From NCBI RefSeq assembly GCF_004135735.1, contig NZ_CP012670.1, positions 6,960,501 through 7,024,500 on the forward strand: 64,000 nucleotides of DNA, in the 5' to 3' direction. The notes beneath the pieces are model-generated. The model was not told the DNA's origin, ran no database searches, and saw nothing but the letters and a program-made list of their open reading frames with translations. Each line of letters starts with the position of its first letter. Position 1 is the first letter of the stretch. Of this stretch, positions 54,165 through 62,604 are shown piece by piece. Source of the stretch: Sorangium cellulosum. GTDB lineage: Bacteria; Myxococcota_A; Polyangia; Polyangiales; Polyangiaceae. The position numbers and the translations under genes are program-made.

Positions 54165-56215
54165 CGGGCCCCCTTCAGGGTGAACTCGACCGACACCTCG
54201 GGGATCTCGGCGCCGCCCGGCGCGACGAACGGGGGCGCGACGGTGCCGTACGCGGTGAGGACCTCCCCGCGCTGGGCGGGGTTCTCGGCCCCGTGGACGA
54301 GCCGGACGCTGCACGCCGCCGGAGGGCGCGGCGCGGCGCCCGGGCTCGAGCCCGCGGCGGTCGCGCCGCCGTCCTTGCAGCCGGCGGCGCGCGGGACCGA
54401 GAGCAGGATCATCGTGGAATGGCCCTGCCGGCGCGCCTCGAGGACCTCGCCGCGCAGCGCGATCGGCTTGCCGATGAGGTCCTCCCCGCCGGCGGCGAGC
54501 TCGGCGTAGCCGACGGGGCCGCGCGCGGCGAACTCCTTCGCGGCGGTCTCGAGCCGGTCGACCCGGCGCACCGCGATCTTCGCGATGCGCGGGGCCATCC
54601 CCCGCATCTTCGCGCGCACCTCGAACTGGGTCGCGCCCACCGACGAGACGTTCATCACGTGCGCGAAGGTGCCGTCGGGGCGGACCGCGATCGGGTGCGC
54701 GCCGGCGAAGATCTGCGCCCCGCGGGCCGTGCGCCCGGCCAGCACGAAGCTCTCCTTGTCGATGACCACGCTCGGGCCGGGCGCCTCGATGGTGAGGGGC
54801 ACGATGCCGACCGCGACGCTCACCATGCCCTGCTCGCGCGGCCCGTCGGGCGGCGCGACGGTGAACGGCACCTGCCGGCTCAGCGTCCTCGCGTCGTCCG
54901 CGAGCCCCGTGACCGCCTCGGTGACGTCGATCGACCGGATCGCCCGGCCGCCCGAGAGCGCGAGCTCCTTGCCGTCGAGGAGCACCTGCGTGCCCGCGCT
55001 CGCCTCGACCACGACCTGGATGGAGGGGCGCTCCCCTTGCAGCGTGCCGAGGTCGGGGCGGATCCGGTACGCGACGTGGATCGAGACGCCGACCGTCTCG
55101 TCGCGCCCTCCCCCCGGGCGGTCGATGGCGACCTTCACCCGGTTCTCGCCGACGGAGAGCGGGCTCGCGAGCGGGATCTGCGCGACGCGGCCCGTGATCG
55201 TGGCGCGGTCGCCGCCGATGGACACGGTCGTGCCGTCGGGGCAGCTCTCGCACCGGAGCTCGATGACCTCGCGGCCGCCGGCGTCGGCGCGGGCGCGCGC
55301 GGTGACCGGCGGTGCGCTCGGCCAGAGCAGCGCGAACAGCACCGCGGCGATCGCGAGCACGCCGCCCGCGGCGACGACGGCGACGGCGCGGCGCGACGTG
55401 CGCGCGCGCCGGGGCGGCGGCACCATCCGCTGCTGCAGCCGGTGCGGGCGCAGCAGCATCGGGTTGGGCAGCGCCGCGGCGCGGGCGCGCACCGGCGCGA
55501 TCGTCGCGCCGAGCTCTTCGGCCGGCTGGTAGCGCGCGTCATGGTCGGGCGCGGGGTGAGGCTCGGGCTCGGCCGGCGCGCCGGGCACGGGCGCCGCGAT
55601 CCCGGGCGCGAGCGGCGCGATGCCGGGGCGGGCCACGCCGACCAGCGTGCGGGAGACGGCGGGGGGCGGCGCCGGGCAGCGCGCCGCGCCGGCGCCCGGG
55701 GGCAGCACCGCGGTCTGATCGAGGGGGGGCGCGCCGGCTGCCAGCGGCCCGCCGAGCCGCGCCCCGGGCGAACGGTGCGCGCCGGCTGCCGGGGGCGCGC
55801 CGGCCGCCGGGGGCACGTCGAAGCGCGCGCCCAGTCCGGCAGCCGCCGGGGTCCCGACGACGAGCGTGCCTCCGGAGAGGCGCGGATCGGCCGGCGCGGG
55901 CGCCACGCCGAAGCTCGCGACGGGCATGCCGACGAGCGTGCGCGAGCCGGCGCCCGGCACGCCGGCCATCGGCGCCGGCGCGGTGCCGCTGTTCGGCGCC
56001 GGCGCGGTGCCGCCGTGGCCAGCGCCGCCGGGGCCGGCCGAGGCGGACGCGAGGTGCCGGAGCGCGTCGGGGAGCGCGACGCCGACCATGGTGCGGGTCG
56101 CGGGCCTCTGGGCATGGAAAGCCCCGGGGCCGCCCGGCCCCGACAGCGCAGCGCCACAGTGCGGGCACATGATCGAGCCCTCGGGCGTGGGTTTCCCGCA
56201 GTGCGGGCAATGCAT
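54161..56215 (-). CDS. Zinc-ribbon, single-span membrane protein with RTxVG motifs
   Basis: A 684-residue protein. Residues 1-22 are a zinc ribbon (MHCPHCGKP...CPHCGAAL). A 210-residue Pro/Ala/Gly linker contains three short matches to RT(M/L)VG(V/M) and one TLVVG. One membrane segment follows (AVAVVAAGGVLAIAAVLFALLW, about 280-300), then about 380 residues of beta-rich periplasmic sequence with several Ig-like or carbohydrate-binding-like strands. Similar RTLVG-type motifs recur in linkers of myxobacterial zinc-ribbon proteins and may be kinase or FHA targets; that is inference. The function is unknown. It is coupled to the propeller gene by GTGA. Confidence 0.78.
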   Translation of the reverse strand: MHCPHCGKPTPEGSIMCPHCGAALSGPGGPGAFHAQRPATRTMVGVALPDALRHLASASAGPGGAGHGGTAPAPNSGTAPAPMAGVPGAGSRTLVGMPVASFGVAPAPADPRLSGGTLVVGTPAAAGLGARFDVPPAAGAPPAAGAHRSPGARLGGPLAAGAPPLDQTAVLPPGAGAARCPAPPPAVSRTLVGVARPGIAPLAPGIAAPVPGAPAEPEPHPAPDHDARYQPAEELGATIAPVRARAAALPNPMLLRPHRLQQRMVPPPRRARTSRRAVAVVAAGGVLAIAAVLFALLWPSAPPVTARARADAGGREVIELRCESCPDGTTVSIGGDRATITGRVAQIPLASPLSVGENRVKVAIDRPGGGRDETVGVSIHVAYRIRPDLGTLQGERPSIQVVVEASAGTQVLLDGKELALSGGRAIRSIDVTEAVTGLADDARTLSRQVPFTVAPPDGPREQGMVSVAVGIVPLTIEAPGPSVVIDKESFVLAGRTARGAQIFAGAHPIAVRPDGTFAHVMNVSSVGATQFEVRAKMRGMAPRIAKIAVRRVDRLETAAKEFAARGPVGYAELAAGGEDLIGKPIALRGEVLEARRQGHSTMILLSVPRAAGCKDGGATAAGSSPGAAPRPPAACSVRLVHGAENPAQRGEVLTAYGTVAPPFVAPGGAEIPEVSVEFTLKGAR

Positions 56216-56399
56216 GGCGCCATGGTAGCGAGGAACCGCGGCGCGGTCAGGCTCCGGGCGCCCGGGCGCGCGCCGGGGCGCCCGATCCGCGGCCCGGGGG
56301 CGCCGTCCGCTCTGCGGGGCTCGCGCCGCGCGCGCCTGGGGCCGCCGGCGCCGCGCGCAACAGTTGGCCCGGACGCGACAGGTACGCTAACGCGGACGC

Positions 56400-57197
56400 A
56401 TGCTCGCGAAGCGCATCATCCCGTGCCTCGATGTCAAAGACGGCCGCGTCGTGAAGGGCGTCCGCTTCGTGGGGCTGCGGGACGCCGGCGATCCCGTCGA
56501 GGCCGCCCGTCGCTACGACGCCGAGGGCGCGGATGAGATCACGTTCCTCGACATCACCGCGTCGCACGAGAAGCGCGGGATCTTGCTCGACGTCGTGGCG
56601 CGGACCGCGGACGTGCTGTTCACGCCGCTGACGGTCGGCGGCGGCGTCCGGTCCGAGCAGGACGTCGAGGCGCTCCTCCATGCGGGGGCCGACAAGGTGG
56701 CGATCAACACGGCCGCCGTGAACGATCCCGACCTCGTGCGGCGCGCCGCGGACCGGTGGGGCGCGCAGGCGATCGTGGTCGCGATCGACGCGCGCCGCAT
56801 CGAGGATCCCTCGCGCGTGGCCTGGACCGTGGTGACCCACGGCGGCCGGCGGGACACGGGGCGCGACGCGGTCGCGTGGGCGGAGGAGATCGCGCGCGCC
56901 GGCGCGGGGGAGCTGCTGGTCACGAGCATGGACCGCGACGGCACGCGGGACGGGTACGATCTGCTGCTGACCGCCGCCATCGCGCGCGCCGTGTCGGTCC
57001 CGGTGATCGCCTCGGGCGGCGTCGGGACGCTGGACCACCTGCGCGCCGGGCTCGTCGAGGGCGGGGCCGACGCGGCGCTCGCCGCGTCGATCTTCCACGA
57101 CGGCGAGTACACGATCGGCGAGGCGAAGGCGTACCTCGAGGCGGCGGGGGTGCCGGTCCGGCCAGCGCGCGCCGCGGCGGAGCGGGGGCTGTCGTGA
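56400..57197 (+). CDS. hisF: Imidazole glycerol phosphate synthase cyclase subunit
   Basis: A 265-residue TIM barrel in histidine synthesis. With HisH it uses ammonia to turn PRFAR into imidazole glycerol phosphate and AICAR. Catalytic Asp11 is in [15 protein letters not shown] and the second Asp in VVAIDARR. The phosphate loops are [14 protein letters not shown] and [12 protein letters not shown]. The length is normal. No other his gene is nearby, which is unusual but seen in scattered his pathways. Its TGA overlaps the GTG of the next gene. Confidence 0.95.
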   Translation: MLAKRIIPCLDVKDGRVVKGVRFVGLRDAGDPVEAARRYDAEGADEITFLDITASHEKRGILLDVVARTADVLFTPLTVGGGVRSEQDVEALLHAGADKVAINTAAVNDPDLVRRAADRWGAQAIVVAIDARRIEDPSRVAWTVVTHGGRRDTGRDAVAWAEEIARAGAGELLVTSMDRDGTRDGYDLLLTAAIARAVSVPVIASGGVGTLDHLRAGLVEGGADAALAASIFHDGEYTIGEAKAYLEAAGVPVRPARAAAERGLS

Positions 57198-59584
57198 GCG
57201 CGTGCGTCACGCTGGACGAGGTCCTCGCGGCGGCGCACGCGCGCTGCGCCTCGCTGGTGCCGGAGACGTCGGGCTACCTCGCGCTCGCGGTGAGCGACGC
57301 GACGTCGCGCCTGCCGCTGCGGCTCGACGAGCGCGCGGTGCTGCTCACGACCGAGGGCACGGTCACGGTGCGCTCGCGCGGGGAGCCGGTGGCGCCCGCG
57401 GAGGCCGCTCGGCACCTGCGCGACCTGCTCGCGCGGCTGCTCGCCGCGTCCGCCGGGAGCATGCCGAACCTCACGGCCACGGCGCGCCCGCGCGCCGTGG
57501 CGGAGCGGGATCCGGATGCGGTCGCGCGAGAGCTCGAGGCCGCGCTGATCCCGGTGAACCGCCACGCCGCCCGGCGCGCGCTCGCGCGGCTCGCCCGCGA
57601 GACGCTGCGCGCCAGGGACGCCGGCCGGCTGCGGCGCGCGCGCGGCGAGGTCCAGGCGAGGCCGCCGGCGCCCGGCGCGGAGGCGGCGCCGGCGCAGCTC
57701 GCGGAAGCCGCCGGCGCAGCCGCGCCGCGCGCCGAGGCGGCCGCGCCGCCGCGCGCCGAGGCGGCCGCGCCGCCGCGCGCCGAGGCGGCCGCGCCGCCGC
57801 GCGCCGAGGCGGCCGCGCCGCCGCGCGCCGAGGCGGCCGCGCCGCGCGCCGAGGCGGCCGCGCCGCCGCGCGCCGAGGCGGCCGCCGCGCCCGCGCCCGC
57901 CGGGATCGCGCTGCCCCTCGATCCCGGGCCGGTGGCTCCCGCGGGGGTCGAGCTGACGCTCGACCTCGGGGAGGCCGCCTGTGAAGAGGCCGGGCTGACG
58001 GTCCCTGCCCCGGCGATCGTCGACGACGCGGCCGGGCCCGCAGCCTTCGAGCCGCCGTCCCGGGCCGATCCGGCGCACGGGTACGCCGCTTACGAAAGCG
58101 AGCTGGCCGAGGGCTTCCCGGAGCCGACCCCGACCATCGTGCAGGCGGTGGTGGAGGTCGAGCCAGCGGCAGCGCTGGCGGAGATCCCGCTCATCCCGGA
58201 GCTCGTCGAGCCGGCGCGGACGGTCGCGCCGGTGGCGCCGATCGCCCCCGTGGCGCCGATCGCTGCCGCGGTGCTGGACGCGGCCGTGGCGGTCGATCCT
58301 GCCGAAGCGCGTGCCGTGCCCGCCTCGGAGACGGACGCCGTCGCGCGCGACACGGCGGCGTGCGAGGGAGCGTTCACGAGCCCGGAGGGCATCGAGGCGA
58401 TCCTCGTCGCGTTTTCCCCGGACCCCACCGGCGTCGTACCGCGCACGCAGGAGCCGACGCCGACGGTGGCCACGCCGGTCTGGACCGAGGCGGCGGACGC
58501 CGAGAGCGCTATCGATGTCGGCATGGCGGTGGCGCCCGCCGGCGTCGCGGAAGACGCCCCCGCCGGCGTCGCGGAAGACGCCCCCGCCGGCGTCGCGGAA
58601 GACGCCCCCGCCGGCGTCGCGGAAGACGCCCCCGCCGGCGTCGCGGAAGACGCCCCCGCCGGCGTCGCGACCGTCCCGGCGGCCACGGTCGAGGCCTCGC
58701 GCGCGACGGCCGTCGCGACCGCCGATCCTCGGCCCGCGGAGGAGCCCGCGCCCCAGCTCACCCCGGCCTACGGCGGCTTGTCCTCCGCCCACCGCGAGGC
58801 GCTCGCCTCCGTGCCCTCCTGTCCTCGAGCCAGCGTGGCATCGCCCGAGGAATCGCCGGCAGCGCGGCACACGCTGCCCTGGCCGGTCCCGGCGAGGTGC
58901 GACGCGCGCGATCTGGCCGCGCCCCCCGCGGACGCGGCGCCCGCCGAGATGGCGCCGGCCGAGATGGCGCCCGCCGAGATGGCGCCCGCCGAGATGGCGC
59001 CGGCCGACGTGCCGCCGGCGGAGGAGCCGTGCCCGCCCGGCCTCGCCCCCATCGACGCCATCGTGTGGAGCGCCTCGCGGAGAGCCCGGAGCGCGCCCCC
59101 TCCGGCCGACGGCGACGGCGCCCACGCCTCCCGGGTCGACGAGCTCATGGCGCGCTTCGTGGCGAGGTCGGAGCGCAGCACGCAGCGCCGCGCCGCGCGC
59201 AGCATGAAGGTGCTGGCCGGCCTCGACCCCACGCTCACGCCGCCCCCGGTCGCGGTCCTCCCGGCGAACGCCGCGCTCGCGATCCCGGGCGCGCGCCCGC
59301 CGGCCACCGTCACCCGGAGCGCCGCGAGCCGCCCCGATCCGTCCGAGGATGCCGCGCACCGGGCCTCGCTGGACGGGCGCAGCAGGCCGCCTGCGCCGCT
59401 CTGGACGCCGCGCCGGAAGGGGCTGTCCCTCTGGCTCGCGCTCGTCGCGCTCGCGCTGCTCGGCGCCGGGCTCGCCGGGACCCTGCGTCCGGAGCTGTTC
59501 GCCTCGCTGGCGCAACCGCTCGCGCGCGAGGCGCCTCACGCCGCGCCGCACGCGGCGGCGAAGGCCCCCCTCGCTCACGATTGA
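57194..59584 (+). CDS. Low-complexity protein with C-terminal membrane anchor
   Basis: A 796-residue protein I cannot name. Residues 1-140 look folded ([47 protein letters not shown]). Three tandem repeats follow: PPRAEAAA (about 176-230), APAGVAED five times (447-486) and APAEM four times (582-601), all inside a long Ala/Pro/Glu linker. A membrane segment ([19 protein letters not shown], about 748-766) lies near the end, so most of the protein is probably cytoplasmic and tail-anchored. GTG overlaps the hisF stop (GTGA). The folded start recurs in myxobacterial hypothetical proteins as far as I can judge. Confidence 0.72.
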   Translation: MSACVTLDEVLAAAHARCASLVPETSGYLALAVSDATSRLPLRLDERAVLLTTEGTVTVRSRGEPVAPAEAARHLRDLLARLLAASAGSMPNLTATARPRAVAERDPDAVARELEAALIPVNRHAARRALARLARETLRARDAGRLRRARGEVQARPPAPGAEAAPAQLAEAAGAAAPRAEAAAPPRAEAAAPPRAEAAAPPRAEAAAPPRAEAAAPRAEAAAPPRAEAAAAPAPAGIALPLDPGPVAPAGVELTLDLGEAACEEAGLTVPAPAIVDDAAGPAAFEPPSRADPAHGYAAYESELAEGFPEPTPTIVQAVVEVEPAAALAEIPLIPELVEPARTVAPVAPIAPVAPIAAAVLDAAVAVDPAEARAVPASETDAVARDTAACEGAFTSPEGIEAILVAFSPDPTGVVPRTQEPTPTVATPVWTEAADAESAIDVGMAVAPAGVAEDAPAGVAEDAPAGVAEDAPAGVAEDAPAGVAEDAPAGVATVPAATVEASRATAVATADPRPAEEPAPQLTPAYGGLSSAHREALASVPSCPRASVASPEESPAARHTLPWPVPARCDARDLAAPPADAAPAEMAPAEMAPAEMAPAEMAPADVPPAEEPCPPGLAPIDAIVWSASRRARSAPPPADGDGAHASRVDELMARFVARSERSTQRRAARSMKVLAGLDPTLTPPPVAVLPANAALAIPGARPPATVTRSAASRPDPSEDAAHRASLDGRSRPPAPLWTPRRKGLSLWLALVALALLGAGLAGTLRPELFASLAQPLAREAPHAAPHAAAKAPLAHD
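57721..57883. repeat. 24-bp in-frame repeats (PPRAEAAA)
   Basis: GCCGCGCGCCGAGGCGGCCG-type units of 24 bp, with two 21-bp units lacking one Pro codon, are repeated about seven times. They code an Ala/Glu/Pro stretch in the low-complexity protein. Confidence 0.9.
58532..58651. repeat. Five-copy 24-bp in-frame repeat (APAGVAED)
   Basis: GC(G/C)CCCGCCGGCGTCGCGG plus AAGAC is repeated five times without gaps; copies are virtually identical, which suggests recent expansion. Confidence 0.95.
58937..58996. repeat. Four-copy 15-bp in-frame repeat (APAEM)
   Basis: GCGCC(C/G)GCCGAGATG is repeated four times in the same low-complexity gene. Confidence 0.93.
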
Positions 59585-59617
59585 CGCTGCCCCCGGGGAG
59601 CGACGAAGATCCCCGCC

Positions 59618-60001
59618 ATGCAAGAGCAGACCATGGCGATCGTGAAGTCGCTCGTGAGCGTGGCGTGGGCGGACGGCGAGTTCCACGACGCCGAGCGCGA
59701 GATGGTCGAGGGCCTCATCTCGGCGTTCGAGGCGAGCGAGGACGAGGCGAAGGAGATCCGCGCCTACGCCGCCGAGAAGAAGACGCTGGACGACGCGCCC
59801 ATCGGCCAGCTCGGCGGCGACGACCGCCGCGCGCTGCTCCAGCACGCGGTGCTGCTCACCTTCGTCGACGGCGAGCAGCACGACGCGGAGCGGCAGTACC
59901 TCGCCGCGCTCTGCAAGAAGCTGGAGCTCCCGGACGGCGAGGCCGCGCAGATCATCCAGGCGGCCGAGGCCCGCGCCAGGCGGCTCCTCCCCCTGCTCTG
60001 A
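59618..60001 (+). CDS. TerB-like protein
   Basis: A 127-residue all-helical cytosolic protein with two similar halves, each carrying an acidic signature: ADGEFHDAEREMVEGLI and VDGEQHDAERQYLAALC. This is the TerB / co-chaperone-like fold, whose Asp and Glu residues can bind metal. Family members occur in tellurite-resistance and envelope-stress systems, but isolated copies are common and have no proven role. The ATG at 59618 gives the family length. It lies 33 bases after the low-complexity gene and may share its transcript. Confidence 0.85.
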   Translation: MQEQTMAIVKSLVSVAWADGEFHDAEREMVEGLISAFEASEDEAKEIRAYAAEKKTLDDAPIGQLGGDDRRALLQHAVLLTFVDGEQHDAERQYLAALCKKLELPDGEAAQIIQAAEARARRLLPLL

Positions 60002-60131
60002 CGCGGCGGACGCGGGCGCTCGCCCGGACAGCGACCTGCGCCCGCCGGCCGGGTCGGCCGACAGGAACGCACCGAGAGCGCCCTCGACCGACGCCCCGCC
60101 GAGGCGCGCCAGGACGCGCGGACTACCTCGC

Positions 60132-61445
60132 TCAGTCCGCGCGGAGCCGCAGCACCCGGTCGACGTCTCGCTCCTGCAGCTCCTCCTCGGCTGCCCTCTC
60201 GATCGCGTCGCGCAATGCCTGGTCGGCGCACGTGCCGGCGGCGATGCGGACGCGGCGCTTCAACGCGGGGTCGCCGGAGCTCGCGAGCGCCACGGCGGCG
60301 GCGATGCGACGCTCGGCGGGGGCCGCGCCGTCCTCGAGGACGCGGGCGAGATCGTCCGCGTCGAGGGCTGTCTCGCGGTAGCTCCCGCCGCCCGCGTCGC
60401 CGTGAGCGAGCCGGCCGAGCGCGCCGCGCCAGTCCTCGAAGGATCGCCCCCTCCGGTCGAGCGCGCCGAGGCGCGCCGAGGCGCCCGCGTGGCCGCGCGA
60501 CGCCATCACCTCCTGCACGCGCGCGAGCAGCACGCGGGTGTCGGCGCCGAGGTGAGCCAGCGGCGCGGCGCCGTGGCTCGCCGTCATCCGGGCCATGGTC
60601 GGCAGCAGGGTGGACGAGCCGTCGACGTGATCGAGCCACACGCCGCGCGCGTCGGCGCGAGCGCCGGCCACCTCGGTGATGGGGATGAGGCGCCGGGTGG
60701 CGATCCCCTGGATCACGACTCCATCGGTGCCCACGAGCGCGGTCCGCGGCATCACGAGCTGGAGGACCGGATAGACGAGCGCGAGCAGCACGAGCAGCGC
60801 CCCGAGGAATACCGTCGCGCCCCCGAGCGCCCACGCGAGCGGCGCCAGGCCGACGAGCGGGTACAGGAAGAGGCTCGCGAGCACGATCAGCGCCGCGCGG
60901 ACCCGGTGGGTGAGGTGCTCCGACAGGACGCTGACGAGGCGCATCCGGAAGGCGTGCTGATCCGCGGCGAAGCCCGCCGCGCGGAGGAGGAGGCCGGCCT
61001 CGTCGGCGTCCCGTACCCGCACCCAGAGGACGTCGCCGCCCTTCTTCCGGAGCACGACGTGATGGTGGCCGCCGAACGCGTCGATCCAGCCGTTATCGAG
61101 CTCGCGTCGCGCGAGGAGCGTCCTCCGGCCCGCCTGCTGGATCACGAGATCGCCGTCCTCTGCGACCACGGTCGCCGGCCGCGCCGTTCCGCGCCGGGGC
61201 GTCGGCGCCCTGCCGAGGGCGCGCATCAGGAGGAACGCGCCCGCGCCGCCGATCATGAACTGCGTCAGGGCGGCGGCGGGCGGCGCCGCGGCCGTGAGCG
61301 CGAGCCCGACCAGCAGCAACGCCCACGCGAGCCGGCGCGCGCGGCGCTCGCGCTGGAGGACCACGGCATGGCTCTCGATCTGGAGGCGGTCCACGGAGGG
61401 GGATTCTACAGCCTCGCCGAGGAGCCCGCGGCGAGCTCGCCGCAT
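60132..61445 (-). CDS. Membrane protein with bacterial PH-like regions
   Basis: A 437-residue protein. Two hydrophobic pairs are seen at about 40-75 (LAWALLLVGLALTAAAPPAAALTQFMIGGAG region) and 182-235. After each comes a beta-rich stretch of the sort found in bacterial PH domains (VVAEDGDLVIQQAGRRTLLARRELD; ALVGTDGVVIQGIATRRLIPITEV). The last 130 residues are helical and soluble. The function is unknown. ATG at 61445 has AGGGG close upstream; GTG at 61394 is an alternative start. It is convergent with the TerB-like gene. Confidence 0.72.
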   Translation of the reverse strand: MRRARRGLLGEAVESPSVDRLQIESHAVVLQRERRARRLAWALLLVGLALTAAAPPAAALTQFMIGGAGAFLLMRALGRAPTPRRGTARPATVVAEDGDLVIQQAGRRTLLARRELDNGWIDAFGGHHHVVLRKKGGDVLWVRVRDADEAGLLLRAAGFAADQHAFRMRLVSVLSEHLTHRVRAALIVLASLFLYPLVGLAPLAWALGGATVFLGALLVLLALVYPVLQLVMPRTALVGTDGVVIQGIATRRLIPITEVAGARADARGVWLDHVDGSSTLLPTMARMTASHGAAPLAHLGADTRVLLARVQEVMASRGHAGASARLGALDRRGRSFEDWRGALGRLAHGDAGGGSYRETALDADDLARVLEDGAAPAERRIAAAVALASSGDPALKRRVRIAAGTCADQALRDAIERAAEEELQERDVDRVLRLRAD

Positions 61446-61560
61446 GACCCCTGGGCCGCCGGCGGGGAGACGAGCCGCTCGGCGTTGCCACGATCGAGAT
61501 CACGCGTCGTGCGCGCGGCGAAGGAGCGGTCGCGCGGCAAGCGAATCGCTCGCCGGTGCT

Positions 61561-62436
61561 CTAGCCGAGCTCGGCCGTGCTCCGGAACCCGAACCCCGAG
61601 ATCGCGTTGATGAGCCGGTCCGCGACGCCCATGCCGCGCGCGCGCAGCTTCGTCTTGTCCCGCACGACGGCGCCCACCCGGCGCATCCAGACGAGCTCTT
61701 CCTCGCTCATGGCCCCCGCGTCGAGCGCGGCGAGCGCCTGATCGAGCTGGCCCGCGTCCCTGGGGCCGGCCCAGCAGGCGTTGACGTCGGGGTTCGACAG
61801 GACGAAGCGGTAGCAGTCCGTGGCCGTCGGCACCCGCTCGCCCTGCGGCACCAGCGCGCGATCGAGGAGCTGCCCCCACGACGTGGTCGTGTAGGTCACG
61901 ATGCCGGGGCGCTCGACCGGGAGGTGCGGGAACACGTCGCGCTCGGCGCCCGGGTGCGCCGCGTTGTAGCGGATCATCAGGAGATCCACCCGCGGATCGC
62001 GCGCGAGCACGGGGAACGTGGGGCGATGATGGCAGGAGATCATCAGCTTCCGCGCGCGCCCGCTCCGGATGACCTCCGCCGCGGCGTCGAGGATCGACGC
62101 GCGCGGGGGCAGGTTCCACCACCCGAGCAGGAGCACGTCGGCGTAGTCGAAGCCGAGCTCGCGCAGCGCCTTGTCGAGCGACTTGCCGATGCCGGACGGC
62201 CAGCGCGCGTAGCTCTGGACGACCACCTTCATGCGCTCGCGATCGCGCGCGCCGAGGCGCTTGAGCGCCGCGCCGAAGTCGGCGGAGCGCAGCGAGCCCC
62301 AGTAGAAGAAGTCGACGCCACGCTCGAAGGCGCGCTCGACGTCGCGTCCCGAGAGGCCGTAGCCCGACGCGAGGCCGAGCGGCGCGACCTCGAGGTCGCT
62401 GCGGTTGAGGCGGGCGGAGGACCAGGAGGTGAGCAT
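61561..62436 (-). CDS. Aldo/keto reductase family protein
   Basis: A 291-residue TIM-barrel oxidoreductase. It shows LNRSDLEVAPLGLASGYGL at the start, the AFERGVDFFYWG strand where family Asp-Tyr active-site residues fall, and FDYADVLLLGWWN. It also has ARKLMISCHHRP and VNACWAGPRDAGQLDQAL, the NADPH end. The usual catalytic Tyr is likely in FFYWG, while the conserved His is less clear, so activity is probable but not certain. ATG at 62436 opens MLTSWSSARL. It is divergent from the delta-60 lipoprotein gene. Confidence 0.82.
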   Translation of the reverse strand: MLTSWSSARLNRSDLEVAPLGLASGYGLSGRDVERAFERGVDFFYWGSLRSADFGAALKRLGARDRERMKVVVQSYARWPSGIGKSLDKALRELGFDYADVLLLGWWNLPPRASILDAAAEVIRSGRARKLMISCHHRPTFPVLARDPRVDLLMIRYNAAHPGAERDVFPHLPVERPGIVTYTTTSWGQLLDRALVPQGERVPTATDCYRFVLSNPDVNACWAGPRDAGQLDQALAALDAGAMSEEELVWMRRVGAVVRDKTKLRARGMGVADRLINAISGFGFRSTAELG

Positions 62437-62523
62437 CGGTCGAGGATCACCAAAGGTGCGGCTTCGCTCCAGGCCCTTCGCGCGAGGCACCTGCCGCCGG
62501 CGGGACAGGGACAGCGGAATCCC

Positions 62524-62553
62524 TTGACAGGCCGCTCATCCTGCCAGTAGAGA
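62524..62553 (+). promoter_or_regulatory. Promoter of the delta-60 lipoprotein gene
   Basis: A perfect TTGACA (62524-62529) is followed after 18 bases by TAGAGA (62548-62553, three of six matches). The start codon lies 51 bases further, behind AAGGAG. The A/T-rich patch TAAACGATTTTCACTTTCATC lies between, unusual for this genome. Confidence 0.5.
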
Positions 62554-62604
62554 CGCCGATCTAAACGATTTTCACTTTCATCTTCGATGAAGGAGCCGTG
62601 GAAC

